Below are positions 46,455 to 54,383 of a stretch of DNA of 64,000 nucleotides, piece after piece. The first letter of the stretch is position 1; each line of letters starts with the position of its first letter. Source of the stretch: Streptomyces iakyrus. GTDB lineage: Bacteria; Actinomycetota; Actinomycetes; Streptomycetales; Streptomycetaceae. The notes beneath the pieces were generated by a model, which saw only the letters and a program-made list of their open reading frames with translations, did no database searches and was not told the origin of the DNA. The stretch spans positions 124,001 through 188,000 of the forward strand of contig NZ_JNXI01000019.1 of NCBI RefSeq assembly GCF_000717055.1. The letters run 5' to 3'. The position numbers and the translations under genes are program-made.

Positions 46455-47209
46455 CTGCTTCCCTGGAGGTCTCCGGCCTCGCCTTCGCCTACCCCGACGG
46501 GCACCAGGCCCTCTTCGGCGTCGACTTCTCGGTCGCGCGCGGCGAGCGGGTCGCGCTGCTCGGGCCGAACGGCGCCGGCAAGACGACCCTCGTCCTGCAC
46601 CTCAACGGCATCCTGACCGGCGGCGCCGGCACGGTGAGGGTCGCCGGGCTGCCCGTGGACAAGCGGAACATGGCCGAGGTCCGGCGCCGGGTCGGCATCG
46701 TCTTCCAGGACCCGGACGACCAGCTGTTCATGCCCACGGTCCGGGAGGACGTGGCGTTCGGGCCCGCTGCGGCCGGGCTGAAGGGGCCGGAGCTGGAGGA
46801 GCGTGTGCAGCGCGCGCTGGAGCGGGTCGGCATGGCGGAGTTCAAGGACCGGCCCCCGCACCACCTCTCCTTCGGCCAGCGCCGCCGGGTGGCCGTCGCG
46901 ACCGTGCTGGCGATGGAGCCGGAGATCCTCGTCCTGGACGAGCCCTCCTCCAACCTCGACCCGGCCTCGCGCCGCGAACTGGCGGACATCCTGCGCTCCC
47001 TGGACGTGACCGTGCTGATGGTCACGCACGACCTGCCCTACGCCCTGGAGCTGTGCCCGCGCTCCCTGATCCTCAGCGACGGGGTGATCGCGGCCGACGG
47101 GCCGACCGGCGAGCTGCTCTCCGACGAGGAGCTGATGCGGGCCCACCGTCTGGAGCTGCCGTTCGGTTTCGATCCGCGTTCCGTCCCGGCGGCTCCGGCC
47201 CGTCCGTGA
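46442..47209 (+). CDS. ECF transporter ATPase (CbiO/NikO)
   Basis: 255 residues, a single ABC ATPase domain: Walker A GPNGAGKTT, Q-loop VFQDPDDQLF, signature LSFGQRRRVAVATVL (LSFGQ in place of LSGGQ), Walker B ILVLDEPSSNLD and H-loop MVTHDLPYA. ATG 46442 or GTG 46451 may start it; both overlap cbiQ, so the three genes are translationally linked. It powers metal uptake. Confidence 0.92.
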   Translation: MDPVTASLEVSGLAFAYPDGHQALFGVDFSVARGERVALLGPNGAGKTTLVLHLNGILTGGAGTVRVAGLPVDKRNMAEVRRRVGIVFQDPDDQLFMPTVREDVAFGPAAAGLKGPELEERVQRALERVGMAEFKDRPPHHLSFGQRRRVAVATVLAMEPEILVLDEPSSNLDPASRRELADILRSLDVTVLMVTHDLPYALELCPRSLILSDGVIAADGPTGELLSDEELMRAHRLELPFGFDPRSVPAAPARP

Positions 47210-47219
47210 CAATGGCCGC

Positions 47220-47681
47220 GTGACGAACGAGGAGAGCACCGGACCACCGCTGCTGGACGACCAGCTGTGCTTCGCGCTGTACGCCGCCCAGCGCGCGGTG
47301 ACGGCGGCGTACCGCCCGCTCCTCGACGAGCTGGGCCTCACCTACCCCCAGTACCTGGTGCTGCTGGTCCTCTGGGAGCGCGGCGAGACGACGGTGAAGG
47401 AGCTGGCCGCGGCCCTGCGCCTCGACTACGGCACGGTCTCGCCGCTGCTGAAGCGGCTGGAGGCGGCCGGTCTGGTCCGGCGTGAGCGGTCGGCGCGGGA
47501 CGAGCGGTCGGTGCTCGTGGCCGTGACGGGCCGCGGGGAGGAACTCCGGGAGCGGGCGGGGCGGGTGCCCGGCGCACTGGTCGCGGCGACGGGGCTCGAC
47601 GGCACGGAGGCCGGGCGGTTGCGTGCAGAGCTGTGGCGGCTGGCCGAGCGGGCTGAGTCGGCGGCGGCCCGGGCCCGCTGA
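47220..47681 (+). CDS. ohrR: OhrR-type peroxide-sensing MarR regulator
   Basis: 153 residues with a MarR winged helix (TTVKELAAALRLDYGTVSPLL, wing RDERSVLVAVTGRG). The N-terminal LLDDQLCFALYAAQRAV holds the redox Cys that OhrR uses to sense organic hydroperoxides. The adjacent ohrA gene supports this. The GTG has no ribosome site, and GACAAT lies 6 bases ahead, so the mRNA may be leaderless. Confidence 0.9.
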   Translation: MTNEESTGPPLLDDQLCFALYAAQRAVTAAYRPLLDELGLTYPQYLVLLVLWERGETTVKELAAALRLDYGTVSPLLKRLEAAGLVRRERSARDERSVLVAVTGRGEELRERAGRVPGALVAATGLDGTEAGRLRAELWRLAERAESAAARAR

Positions 47682-47783
47682 AGGTTACCCGCGGTTGCCA
47701 CCCCCTGGGCATGACAAGGGAGTTACCGGCCAGTACCTTGTGCACGATGTGTTTGTGCGCACTTGGTTCCGGTGGAGGACAGC

Positions 47784-48230
47784 ATGACGGACGGCCCCGC
47801 CGTCGACACCCGCCCGACGAAGATCATGTTCGTGGCGGAGGCCACTGCCCACGGTGGCCGCGAAGGCTATGTCACCAGCCAGGACGGACAGCTCGACCTC
47901 AAGGTCGCCATGCCCCCGCAGCTCGGCGGCGACGGTAACGGCACCAACCCGGAACAGCTCTTCGCGGCCGGCTACAGCTCCTGCTTCCACAACGCCCTCA
48001 TCCTCGTCGGCAACCGCGAGGGCTACGACCTGACCGGCTCCACGGTCTCCGCGAAGGTCGGCATCGGCCCCAACCAGCAGCGCGGCTACGGCCTCGCGGT
48101 CGCCCTCAGCGTCTCCCTGCCGGTCGTCGACGCCGACCTTGCGACCAGGCTGGTGGACGCGGCCCACGAGGTCTGCCCGTACTCGAACGCGACCCGCGGG
48201 AACATCGACGTGACCATCCTGCTTGGCTAG
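47784..48230 (+). CDS. ohrA: Organic hydroperoxide resistance protein
   Basis: 148 residues. Ohr reduces organic and lipid hydroperoxides using two active cysteines, visible in GYSSCFHNAL and HEVCPYSNATRGN, with the helping Arg in the N-terminal ATAHGGREGYV region. ATG 47784 follows GGAGG. The gap to ohrR (102 bases) holds the likely promoter and OhrR site, with GTGC-rich imperfect dyads at 47735-47767. Confidence 0.92.
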   Translation: MTDGPAVDTRPTKIMFVAEATAHGGREGYVTSQDGQLDLKVAMPPQLGGDGNGTNPEQLFAAGYSSCFHNALILVGNREGYDLTGSTVSAKVGIGPNQQRGYGLAVALSVSLPVVDADLATRLVDAAHEVCPYSNATRGNIDVTILLG

Positions 48231-48263
48231 AGGGGAACGGCCCGCAAGACGAGAGGTACCGAC

Positions 48264-49427
48264 GTGGACGTGAACGGCACAGTCGCCGAGGGCTTCGAGC
48301 CGGTCAGGGAAGCGTTCGTACGGAACTTCGCGACGCTCGGGGACCGGGGCGCGGCGGTCGCCGTCTACCGGGACGGGCACAAGGTCGTCGATCTGTGGGG
48401 CGGCACCAAGGACGTCGACGGCACGGCTCCCTGGGAGCGCGGCACCGCCCAGGTCGTGCGCTCGGCGACGAAGGGGGTCGCCGCCGCCGTACTCCTGCTG
48501 CTGCACCAGCGCGGACAGCTGGACCTGGACGCTCCGGTGGGGCACTACTGGCCCGAGTTCAAGGCGCGGGGCAAGGAACGGGTGCTGGTCCGGCACGTGC
48601 TGAACCACCGGGCCGGGCTGCCGGTCCTGGACCGGCCGCTCACCCCGCAGGAGGCGCTCGACCCGCTGAAGGGCCCGGAGGCCGTCGCCGCGCAGGCCCC
48701 CGTCTGGGAGCCCGGCACCGACCACGGCTACCACGCCCTCACCTACGGCTGGCTGCTCGACGAACTCGTGCGGCGCGTCACCGGGCAGGGCGCCGGACAG
48801 TGGCTCGCCTCCCAGGTCACCGGCCCGCTGGGGCTGGACCTCTGGCTGGGCCTGCCGGAGTCGGAGGCCGGCCGGGCCGGGCGGGTGGGCCGCGTCGAGG
48901 GGGCCGAGCCCACCGGAGGTCTGCGGGCCCGCCCCAAGCGCTCGGTCACCGAGGCCTACGAGGACCCGGCCTCCCTCACCCGCCGGGCGTTCGCCGCGAT
49001 CTCCCCGTTCCCGGACCAGAACGACCCCGCCTACCGCGCGGCGGCCCTCCCCGCGACGAACGCCGTGGCGACGGCGGACGGACTGGCCCGCTTCTACGCG
49101 ACCCTGATCGGCGACACGGCCGGCGCCACGCGCCTGTTCACCCCGGAGACGGTGGACCTGGCCCGGACCGAGGAGTCGGCGGGCCCCGACCGGGTCCTGG
49201 TGGTCGGCACCCGCTTCGGCCTCGGCTACATGCTGCACGGCAGCGCGTCGCCGTTCCTCACGCCGGGCTCCTTCGGCCACCCAGGCCGCGGCGGCGCCCT
49301 CGGCTTCGCCGACCCGGAGACGGGGATCGCCTTCGGCTACGTCACCAACGGCTTCCGCAAGACGGTAACGGCGGACCCGCGGGCGCAGGGGCTGGTGCGG
49401 GCCGTGCGGCGCGCACTGAGCCTCTAG
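48264..49427 (+). CDS. EstB/beta-lactamase-fold serine hydrolase
   Basis: 387 residues of the class C beta-lactamase/esterase fold. The nucleophile is in RSATKGVAAAV (S-x-x-K), the tyrosine in GYHALTYGWLL, and a late FGHPGRGGALGFADPE replaces the K-T-G/H-x-G motif. No signal peptide is seen, favouring an esterase such as EstB over a beta-lactamase. GTG start after GAGAGG. It follows ohrA by 33 bases and may be in the same transcript. Confidence 0.87.
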   Translation: MDVNGTVAEGFEPVREAFVRNFATLGDRGAAVAVYRDGHKVVDLWGGTKDVDGTAPWERGTAQVVRSATKGVAAAVLLLLHQRGQLDLDAPVGHYWPEFKARGKERVLVRHVLNHRAGLPVLDRPLTPQEALDPLKGPEAVAAQAPVWEPGTDHGYHALTYGWLLDELVRRVTGQGAGQWLASQVTGPLGLDLWLGLPESEAGRAGRVGRVEGAEPTGGLRARPKRSVTEAYEDPASLTRRAFAAISPFPDQNDPAYRAAALPATNAVATADGLARFYATLIGDTAGATRLFTPETVDLARTEESAGPDRVLVVGTRFGLGYMLHGSASPFLTPGSFGHPGRGGALGFADPETGIAFGYVTNGFRKTVTADPRAQGLVRAVRRALSL

Positions 49428-49699
49428 ACATGGATGGGATGCGAGGTCCTGCCGGACGCCTGGTCAATCTCCTCGTGGGCTTTGGTCAGCAACTGCATGG
49501 CGAGTTCGTTGAGCGCCCTCGCGCCGGCGATCTCCTCCCCGACCCTCGGCTGATTGGCGTCGGTCCGGTGCCGGCTCGCGTGGCCGTGCGCCCGTACCTC
49601 GGTGCCGTCGGGCAGACGGACCATCGCGGCCGCCCGCGTGTGCTGGTCGTCCTCCGTGAACTCCATCTCGACGTGCCACCCCACAGTGGTGTGCATCAT
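49424..49699 (-). CDS. DUF1876 protein
   Basis: 91 residues (WHVEMEFTEDDQHTRAAAMV, VRAHGHASRHRTDANQPRVG, ARALNELAMQLL), a small alpha/beta protein typical of actinobacteria; structure resembles a dsRNA-binding fold, function unknown. A near-perfect anti-16S ribosome site GGAGGTGATC precedes the ATG pair at 49699/49696, so it is probably highly translated. Its TAG stop shares a CTAG with the convergent hydrolase stop. Confidence 0.88.
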   Translation of the reverse strand: MMHTTVGWHVEMEFTEDDQHTRAAAMVRLPDGTEVRAHGHASRHRTDANQPRVGEEIAGARALNELAMQLLTKAHEEIDQASGRTSHPIHV

Positions 49700-49771
49700 G
49701 ACGATCACCTCCGGAACGCTTAGTTCCAGGGTGCTCCTCGCGCGAGCCGGACGCACCCGCCTGACGGGCCC

Positions 49772-50617
49772 CTATCCGGCGTGCAGCATCAGCCCTATGC
49801 CGACGACCAGCAGCCCGGCCGCCGCGATCCTCGGCGCGCCGAATCTCTCCTTGAAAAACACGGCCCCGATCGCCGCTCCGACGATGATCGACGACTCGCG
49901 CAGGGCCGCGATGGGCGCGAGCTCGGCCCTGGTCTGGGCCCACAGGACGAGGGCGTAGGCGGCGACGGACAGCGCGGCGCCGAGCAGCCCGACCGCGGCG
50001 AAGGGCCGGAGCAGGGCAACCGTGTCGCCGCGCCAGCGCCATGCCGCGTAGGCGGGGATGACAACTCCCTGCACCGCCATCAGCCAGGCGATGTAGCCGA
50101 GGGAGGACCCGGAGGCCCGTACGCCGAGACCGTCGAGGACGGTGTACACCGCTATGGTCAGCCCGGTCGCCAGGGCCGCTCCGATCGCCGCCCAGTCGGG
50201 CCGCCGCCCGCGCAGTCCCCACAGGGCGACGCCGGTCAGCCCCGCGCAGGACAGGGCGATCCCGGCGGCGGCCCACCCGTCGGGCACCTCGTGCGCGAAC
50301 AGGGCGGCGAGCAGGGTCACCACCAGCGGAGCGGTACCCCGGGCGATGGGGTAGGCCTGCCCGAAGTCGCCCAGCCGGAAGGACTTCATCAGTAGGGCGT
50401 AGTAGACGATGTGGACGGCGGCGGAGGCGAGCAGGTACGGCCACGCCCCGGCCGCCGGGAACGCCACGAAGGGTGCCAGGGCCAGCCCGATGAGGACCCC
50501 GCCGCCCGAGATCAGCGTGAAGCCGGCCAGCTTGTCGGTGATCTTGTGGGCGATGGCGTTCCAGCTGGCGTGGGTGACGGCGGCGAGCAGGACGGCGGCC
50601 GTGACCAGAGGAGTCAC
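49772..50617 (-). CDS. EamA-family (DMT) transporter
   Basis: 281 residues with ten predicted membrane helices in two EamA repeats (for example IARGTAPLVVTLLAALF and LRESSIIVGAAIGAVFF). Members export amino acids, nucleosides or drugs; the substrate here is unknown. The GTG start overlaps the YbaK gene stop by 4 bases. Confidence 0.9.
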   Translation of the reverse strand: MTPLVTAAVLLAAVTHASWNAIAHKITDKLAGFTLISGGGVLIGLALAPFVAFPAAGAWPYLLASAAVHIVYYALLMKSFRLGDFGQAYPIARGTAPLVVTLLAALFAHEVPDGWAAAGIALSCAGLTGVALWGLRGRRPDWAAIGAALATGLTIAVYTVLDGLGVRASGSSLGYIAWLMAVQGVVIPAYAAWRWRGDTVALLRPFAAVGLLGAALSVAAYALVLWAQTRAELAPIAALRESSIIVGAAIGAVFFKERFGAPRIAAAGLLVVGIGLMLHAG

Positions 50618-51129
50618 GCGGTGCGCTCGCGCACGTCCACCAGGGTGCCGCCGGCGTGGGCCACGAGGTCCTCGGGGGCCATGGGGAACACGGCGTACGG
50701 CGTCCCGGCCGCGGCCCAGACGACGTCGTGCTCCAGCAGGGACCGGTCGGCGAGCACCCGGGTCCTGGTCCGGTGCCCGAAGGGCGGGACACCGCCGATG
50801 GCGTACCCGGTGGTCTCCCGTACGACGTCCACCTTGGCCCGCGTGACCTTGTCGGCGCCGAGTTCCTTGCGGACCAGTTCGAGGTCGACCAGGGAGGACC
50901 CGTCCATCAGCACCAGCACGGGAACGCCGTCCGCCGCGAAGATCAACGACTTGCAGATCTGGCTCAGCTCGCACCCGATCGCGGCGGCGGCCTCGGCGGC
51001 GGTACGGGTGGCGTCCGGGAACCGGCGGACCTGTCCCACGAGATCCCCGAGTCCGAGCTCCCGCAGGGCCTCGGCGAATCGGGGGTGGGCTCCGGAGCCC
51101 TCGGCGTCGGTGGCGGCTGTCGTCGTCAT
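50614..51129 (-). CDS. YbaK/ProX-type aminoacyl-tRNA deacylase
   Basis: 171 residues. The family hydrolyses mischarged aminoacyl-tRNAs. Typical segments are ICKSLIFAADGVPVLVLMDG (with the conserved Lys), TGYAIGGVPPFGH and FPMAPEDLVAHAGG. ATG 51129 has no ribosome site; TAGCGT lies 7 bases upstream, suggesting a leaderless transcript. The tnpB remnant's stop overlaps the ATG. Confidence 0.9.
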   Translation of the reverse strand: MTTTAATDAEGSGAHPRFAEALRELGLGDLVGQVRRFPDATRTAAEAAAAIGCELSQICKSLIFAADGVPVLVLMDGSSLVDLELVRKELGADKVTRAKVDVVRETTGYAIGGVPPFGHRTRTRVLADRSLLEHDVVWAAAGTPYAVFPMAPEDLVAHAGGTLVDVRERTA

Positions 51130-52159
51130 GCCCTGCACGCTAGCGGTACGTCTGAAGTGCTCTCCCTCGTCGAGGGAGATTCCTGCCTACCTTTTGCGGT
51201 GGCGGGCTTGACGCCACGGGGACGCCTGACGACTGCCCTCCCGGCAGCCGGGATGAGCGCGTGGCCCATCCGGTACAGGTGCAGGACGTTCCGGGCCGCG
51301 TTCCAGTCGGCGTTGCCGGACCATCCGCAGTCGGGGTTCTTGCACACGAACGTGGCCTGGTCCTCCCGGCTGCCCGGTGTGGTGAAACCACAGGCTGAGC
51401 AGCGCAGGGAGGTGCCGGGGGCGGGGACCTTGTGCAGGGTGCCGCCGTGACGGGCGGTCTTGTACGTCAGCATCGTCACGGTGCGGCCCCATGCCTCCTG
51501 GCTGATGGAGCGGTTCAGGCCGGACTTCTGCGCGACGTTCCTGCCGGGTTCCTCGATGGTGCCCCTGGCGGACTTGACCATGTTCTTGATGGTGAGCTGT
51601 TCGACCACGACGGTGCCGTACCGCTTGGCAATGCTGGTGGTGGTCTTGTGCTGCCAGTCAACGGCGCGGCGCGTGGCTGTTGCGCGGAGCTGCTTGATCT
51701 GGTCGTAGGTGTGCCGCAGTCGGCGGGAGGTCTTCTCCCCGCGCCGGCGGTGCTGCTTGCGCCGGGCGGCGCGTTGTTCCAGGCCAAGCAGTTTGGCCTT
51801 CTCCCGCGGGTTCAGCCACTTGTCCCGGTCGGCCCTCCCGTCGGGGAGGCGGGGCGGGCGTTGAAGTTCGGCGCGTCGGCGCGGCCGTCCCAGCAGTTCT
51901 TCCATGCCTGGAAGTACGTCTTCAGTACCGCTTGCGCGGCCTGGGCTGGCGGGACGGCGAGCCAGTCGATCTCGCCTCGGGCCCGGCGGATCGCCGTGTC
52001 CGCTGCGGCCAGGGAACGCTTGTCCTTGGGCAGCATCGTCCACCAGTCGTGCAGCAGGTTCCACAGGGTGCGGGCCGCGTGCGCCTGCTCGTCCATGAGC
52101 CGGATCTGCGCAGGGGTCAGCGCGAGTCGGGCACGATGCCGAACTGCCGCTTCTCCCAT
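51126..52159 (-). pseudogene. tnpB: Degenerate TnpB of an IS200/IS605 element
   Basis: The N-terminal part (52159 to about 51862; RLALTPAQIRLMDEQAHAAR, YFQAWKNCWDGRADAPNFN) and the C-terminal part (about 51833 to 51126) are in different frames. The wedge-type beta-barrel and the first RuvC motif with its catalytic Asp are missing between them, so there is an internal deletion of well over 100 codons plus a frame change. The C-terminal part keeps RuvC-II (VVVEQLTIKNMVKS), a zinc finger (CSACG, CKNPDC) and RuvC-III (SGNADWNAARN). It cannot be a working RNA-guided nuclease. Its last codons run through the element's end hairpin to a stop overlapping ybaK. Confidence 0.85.
51161..51179. repeat. 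End hairpin (tnpB side)
   Basis: TCTCCCTCG (51161-51169), one base, and CGAGGGAGA (51171-51179): a perfect 9-bp stem near the tnpB end. It also falls in the region where TnpB guide RNAs (omega RNAs) normally end. Confidence 0.65.
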
Positions 52160-52199
52160 GCACGCTCCGTGGTCACTCGATCACGATACCATTTGGCTC

Positions 52200-52628
52200 A
52201 TGTCACCACGGTGGAATCCAAATCCCGATGTACGCCCGGGCCGCCACGTTGTCTACAACCTGCACGTCCACTTGGTGTTTGTCACCAAGTACCGGCGCAA
52301 GGCCATGACGGACGCCATGCTGACCAGGTGCGAGGAGATCATGCGGGAGGTCTGCCAGGACTTCGAGGCCGAGCTGAAACAGTTCAACGGCGAAGAGGAC
52401 CACGTGCACCTCCTGGTGCACTATCCCCCGAAGGTCCAGCTCTCCAGACTGGTCAACTCCCTCAAGGGCGTCTCCTCCCGCTACCTGCGCAAGGAGTACG
52501 ACGCGCATGTCCGCCGGTACCTGTGGGGCGGACATTTCTGGTCCGGCTCGTACTTCGCCGGAAGCTGCGGCGGGGCACCACTGACCGTCGTACGCCAGTA
52601 CATCGAGAACCAGCAGCGCCCCGTGTGA
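52200..52628 (+). CDS. tnpA: IS200-type Y1 transposase TnpA
   Basis: 142 residues, full length. TnpA cuts and joins single-stranded DNA with a tyrosine and an HUH motif. Visible are the HUH in EEDHVHLLVHYPP and the catalytic Tyr in VVRQYIENQQRP near the C-terminus. All family regions are present, so it may be active and could mobilise the element despite the broken tnpB. Confidence 0.93.
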   Translation: MSPRWNPNPDVRPGRHVVYNLHVHLVFVTKYRRKAMTDAMLTRCEEIMREVCQDFEAELKQFNGEEDHVHLLVHYPPKVQLSRLVNSLKGVSSRYLRKEYDAHVRRYLWGGHFWSGSYFAGSCGGAPLTVVRQYIENQQRPV

Positions 52629-52698
52629 CCTGGCTGCATCCAACAGCGCAGATCCGTGCCCAAAGCCGAGGCCAGAGCAGTATTGAGATGCGCTTCAC

Positions 52699-52717
52699 CT
52701 CCCCGTGAACGGGGGAG
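52699..52717. repeat. End hairpin (tnpA side)
   Basis: CTCCCCGT and GGGGGAG form a short stem with a 4-base loop at 52699-52717, 70 bases after the tnpA stop. Its position fits the left-end hairpin recognised by TnpA. Confidence 0.55.
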
Positions 52718-52757
52718 CACTGCGCAAGATCAAAGGTAGAGGACAAGCGAGACCGTT

Positions 52758-52943
52758 TCAGCCGGCGGCGTCCTCCGGCCGGACGTCTGCGAACTCCCAC
52801 CAGGCGAGCGGCAGCCAGTCGCCGTCGACGAAACCGTCGACGGATCCGCCGGTGCCCTGGATGGCCACGCGGGTCCCGACCGGGTAGGTGGTGCCGGACA
52901 GTCCGGAGACTGCCACGAGAAGTGTGCCGATACGACGAGACAA
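52758..52943 (-). CDS. Small hypothetical protein
   Basis: About 61 residues (RIGTLLVAVSGLSGTTYPVG, GSVDGFVDGDWLPLAWWEF) ending in an acidic tail. It lacks known motifs. I favour a TTG start at 52943 with AAAGGAAG upstream; a longer frame from another TTG is possible. It sits between the IS element and formaldehyde dehydrogenase, reading leftward. Moderate codon bias. Confidence 0.5.
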   Translation of the reverse strand: MSRRIGTLLVAVSGLSGTTYPVGTRVAIQGTGGSVDGFVDGDWLPLAWWEFADVRPEDAAG

Positions 52944-53033
52944 AGCCCTACTTCCTTTCTTCTCTGCGTGCAAATCGTCTCATCATGCACCAGCCTGGTA
53001 TATGAGCCACGGCACAGACGGAGGTGCTTGACG

Positions 53034-54176
53034 ATGAGGGCTGTCGTATACAAGGGGCCCTTCGAGGTAGCGATAGAGCAAGTGGAGGATCCACGGATTC
53101 AGCACCCGAACGATGTGCTCGTCCGGGTCACATCAACGGCCATCTGCGGCTCCGACCTGCACATGTACGAGGGCCGCACGGCCGCGGAGCCGGGCATCGT
53201 GTTCGGCCACGAGAACCTCGGCGTCGTCGAGGAGACAGGAGAGGGGGTCACCACCCTCAGCAAGGGCGACCGGGTGGTCATGCCGTTCAATGTGGCCTGC
53301 GGGTTCTGCAAGAACTGTTCGGCGGGCTTCACGGGCTTCTGCCTGACGGTGAACCCGGGCTTCGCGGGAGGCGCCTACGGCTATGTGGCGATGGGGCCCT
53401 ATACCGGAGGCCAGGCGGAGTACGTCCGGGTCCCGTATGCCGACTTCAACTGCCTGAAGCTCCCGGAGGGCACCGAGAAGGAGACCGACTTCGTGCTGCT
53501 CGCGGACATCTTCCCGACGGGCTACCACGGCAACGAACTGGCCGACGTGCGCCCCGGTGACTCGGTCGCCGTGTACGGCGCCGGTCCGGTCGGGCTGATG
53601 GCCGCCTACTCGGCGATGCTGCGCGGTGCGAGCAAGGTGTTCGTGGTCGACCGGGTGGCGGAACGTCTCCAGAAGGCCGAGGAGATCGGCGCGGTCCCGA
53701 TCGACTTCAGCCAGGGCAACCCGGCGGAGCAGATCAAGGAGCAGACCGGCGGCGAGGGGACCGACAAGGGCATCGACGCGGTGGGCTACCAGGCCCAGGC
53801 ACAGGGCGAGGACCGCGAGGAACCGGCGATCGTTCTGAACTCCCTGGTCGAAACGGTCCGCCCGACGGGTGCGCTCGGCATCCCCGGCCTGTACGTCCCG
53901 AGCGATCCGGGCGGCCCGGACGAGCAGTCCAAGAAGGGCATGCTCATGGTCTCCGTCGGACGCCTCTTCGAGAAGGGGCTCCGCCTGGGCACCGGGCAGT
54001 GCAACGTCAAGCGGTACAACCGCCACCTGCGGGACATGATCATCGAGGACCGCGCGAAGCCCAGCTTCGTCGTCTCGCACGAACTGCCGCTCGACGAGGC
54101 ATCGTCGGCGTACGAGAAGTTCGACAAGCGCGTCGAGGGCTACACGAAGGTGGTCCTCCACCCGCAGGCAGCGTAG
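53034..54176 (+). CDS. fdhA: Glutathione-independent formaldehyde dehydrogenase
   Basis: 380 residues of the zinc alcohol dehydrogenase family. Catalytic zinc ligands are in STAICGSDLHMYEG and FGHENLGVVEE; the structural zinc site is CGFCKNCSAGFTGFC. The NAD motif is VAVYGAGPVGLMAA. The long insert and C-terminal half (PGLYVPSDPGGP, KGLRLGTGQCNVKRYNRHL) are those of the P. putida FdhA group, which oxidises formaldehyde without glutathione. GGAGGTG precedes the ATG. No partner genes are adjacent. Confidence 0.92.
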   Translation: MRAVVYKGPFEVAIEQVEDPRIQHPNDVLVRVTSTAICGSDLHMYEGRTAAEPGIVFGHENLGVVEETGEGVTTLSKGDRVVMPFNVACGFCKNCSAGFTGFCLTVNPGFAGGAYGYVAMGPYTGGQAEYVRVPYADFNCLKLPEGTEKETDFVLLADIFPTGYHGNELADVRPGDSVAVYGAGPVGLMAAYSAMLRGASKVFVVDRVAERLQKAEEIGAVPIDFSQGNPAEQIKEQTGGEGTDKGIDAVGYQAQAQGEDREEPAIVLNSLVETVRPTGALGIPGLYVPSDPGGPDEQSKKGMLMVSVGRLFEKGLRLGTGQCNVKRYNRHLRDMIIEDRAKPSFVVSHELPLDEASSAYEKFDKRVEGYTKVVLHPQAA

Positions 54177-54197
54177 GAGGACCGGCCGGGCCGGCTG

Positions 54198-54383
54198 TCA
54201 CTCGGTGACGTACGCGAGGAACGACTCCCACGTGGCGGAGGCGACCGTCACGTGGGGGGTCCCCGGGGTCTTGGAGTCCCGGACGTGGATCGTGGCGGGG
54301 GTGTGGGCGACCTCTACGCAGTCGCCGGGGTCTGGTCCGCTGCTGTAGCTGCTCTTGACCCAGTGGAGTTCCGTGGCGCTCAT
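54198..54383 (-). CDS. DUF397 protein
   Basis: 61 residues (ELHWVKSSYSSGPDPGDCVEV, VRDSKTPGTPHVTVASATWESFLAYV), the DUF397 signature. It overlaps the upstream regulator gene by 4 bases. In Streptomyces these small proteins partner WhiJ-like regulators; many copies control development or antibiotic production. Confidence 0.92.
   Translation of the reverse strand: MSATELHWVKSSYSSGPDPGDCVEVAHTPATIHVRDSKTPGTPHVTVASATWESFLAYVTE

Larger units (their letters stand above)
51150..52735. mobile_element. IS200/IS605-family insertion sequence
   Basis: Divergent tnpB (minus, broken) and tnpA (plus, intact) are flanked by subterminal hairpins and no inverted repeats, as in IS605-type elements. The right end lies near the 51161-51179 hairpin and the left end near 52699-52717. 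Exact ends cannot be fixed without the target site; both limits are approximate. Confidence 0.8.

Noticed and set aside
47735..47767. OhrR operator between ohrR and ohrA
   Set aside because: Only imperfect GTGC-rich dyads are visible; too weak to list as a site, though an operator in this gap is expected.
51126..52163. TnpB remnant as a possible TldR (nuclease-dead RNA-guided repressor)
   Set aside because: TldR proteins keep a full-length fold with point changes in the RuvC site. Here the middle of the protein is missing and the halves are in different frames.
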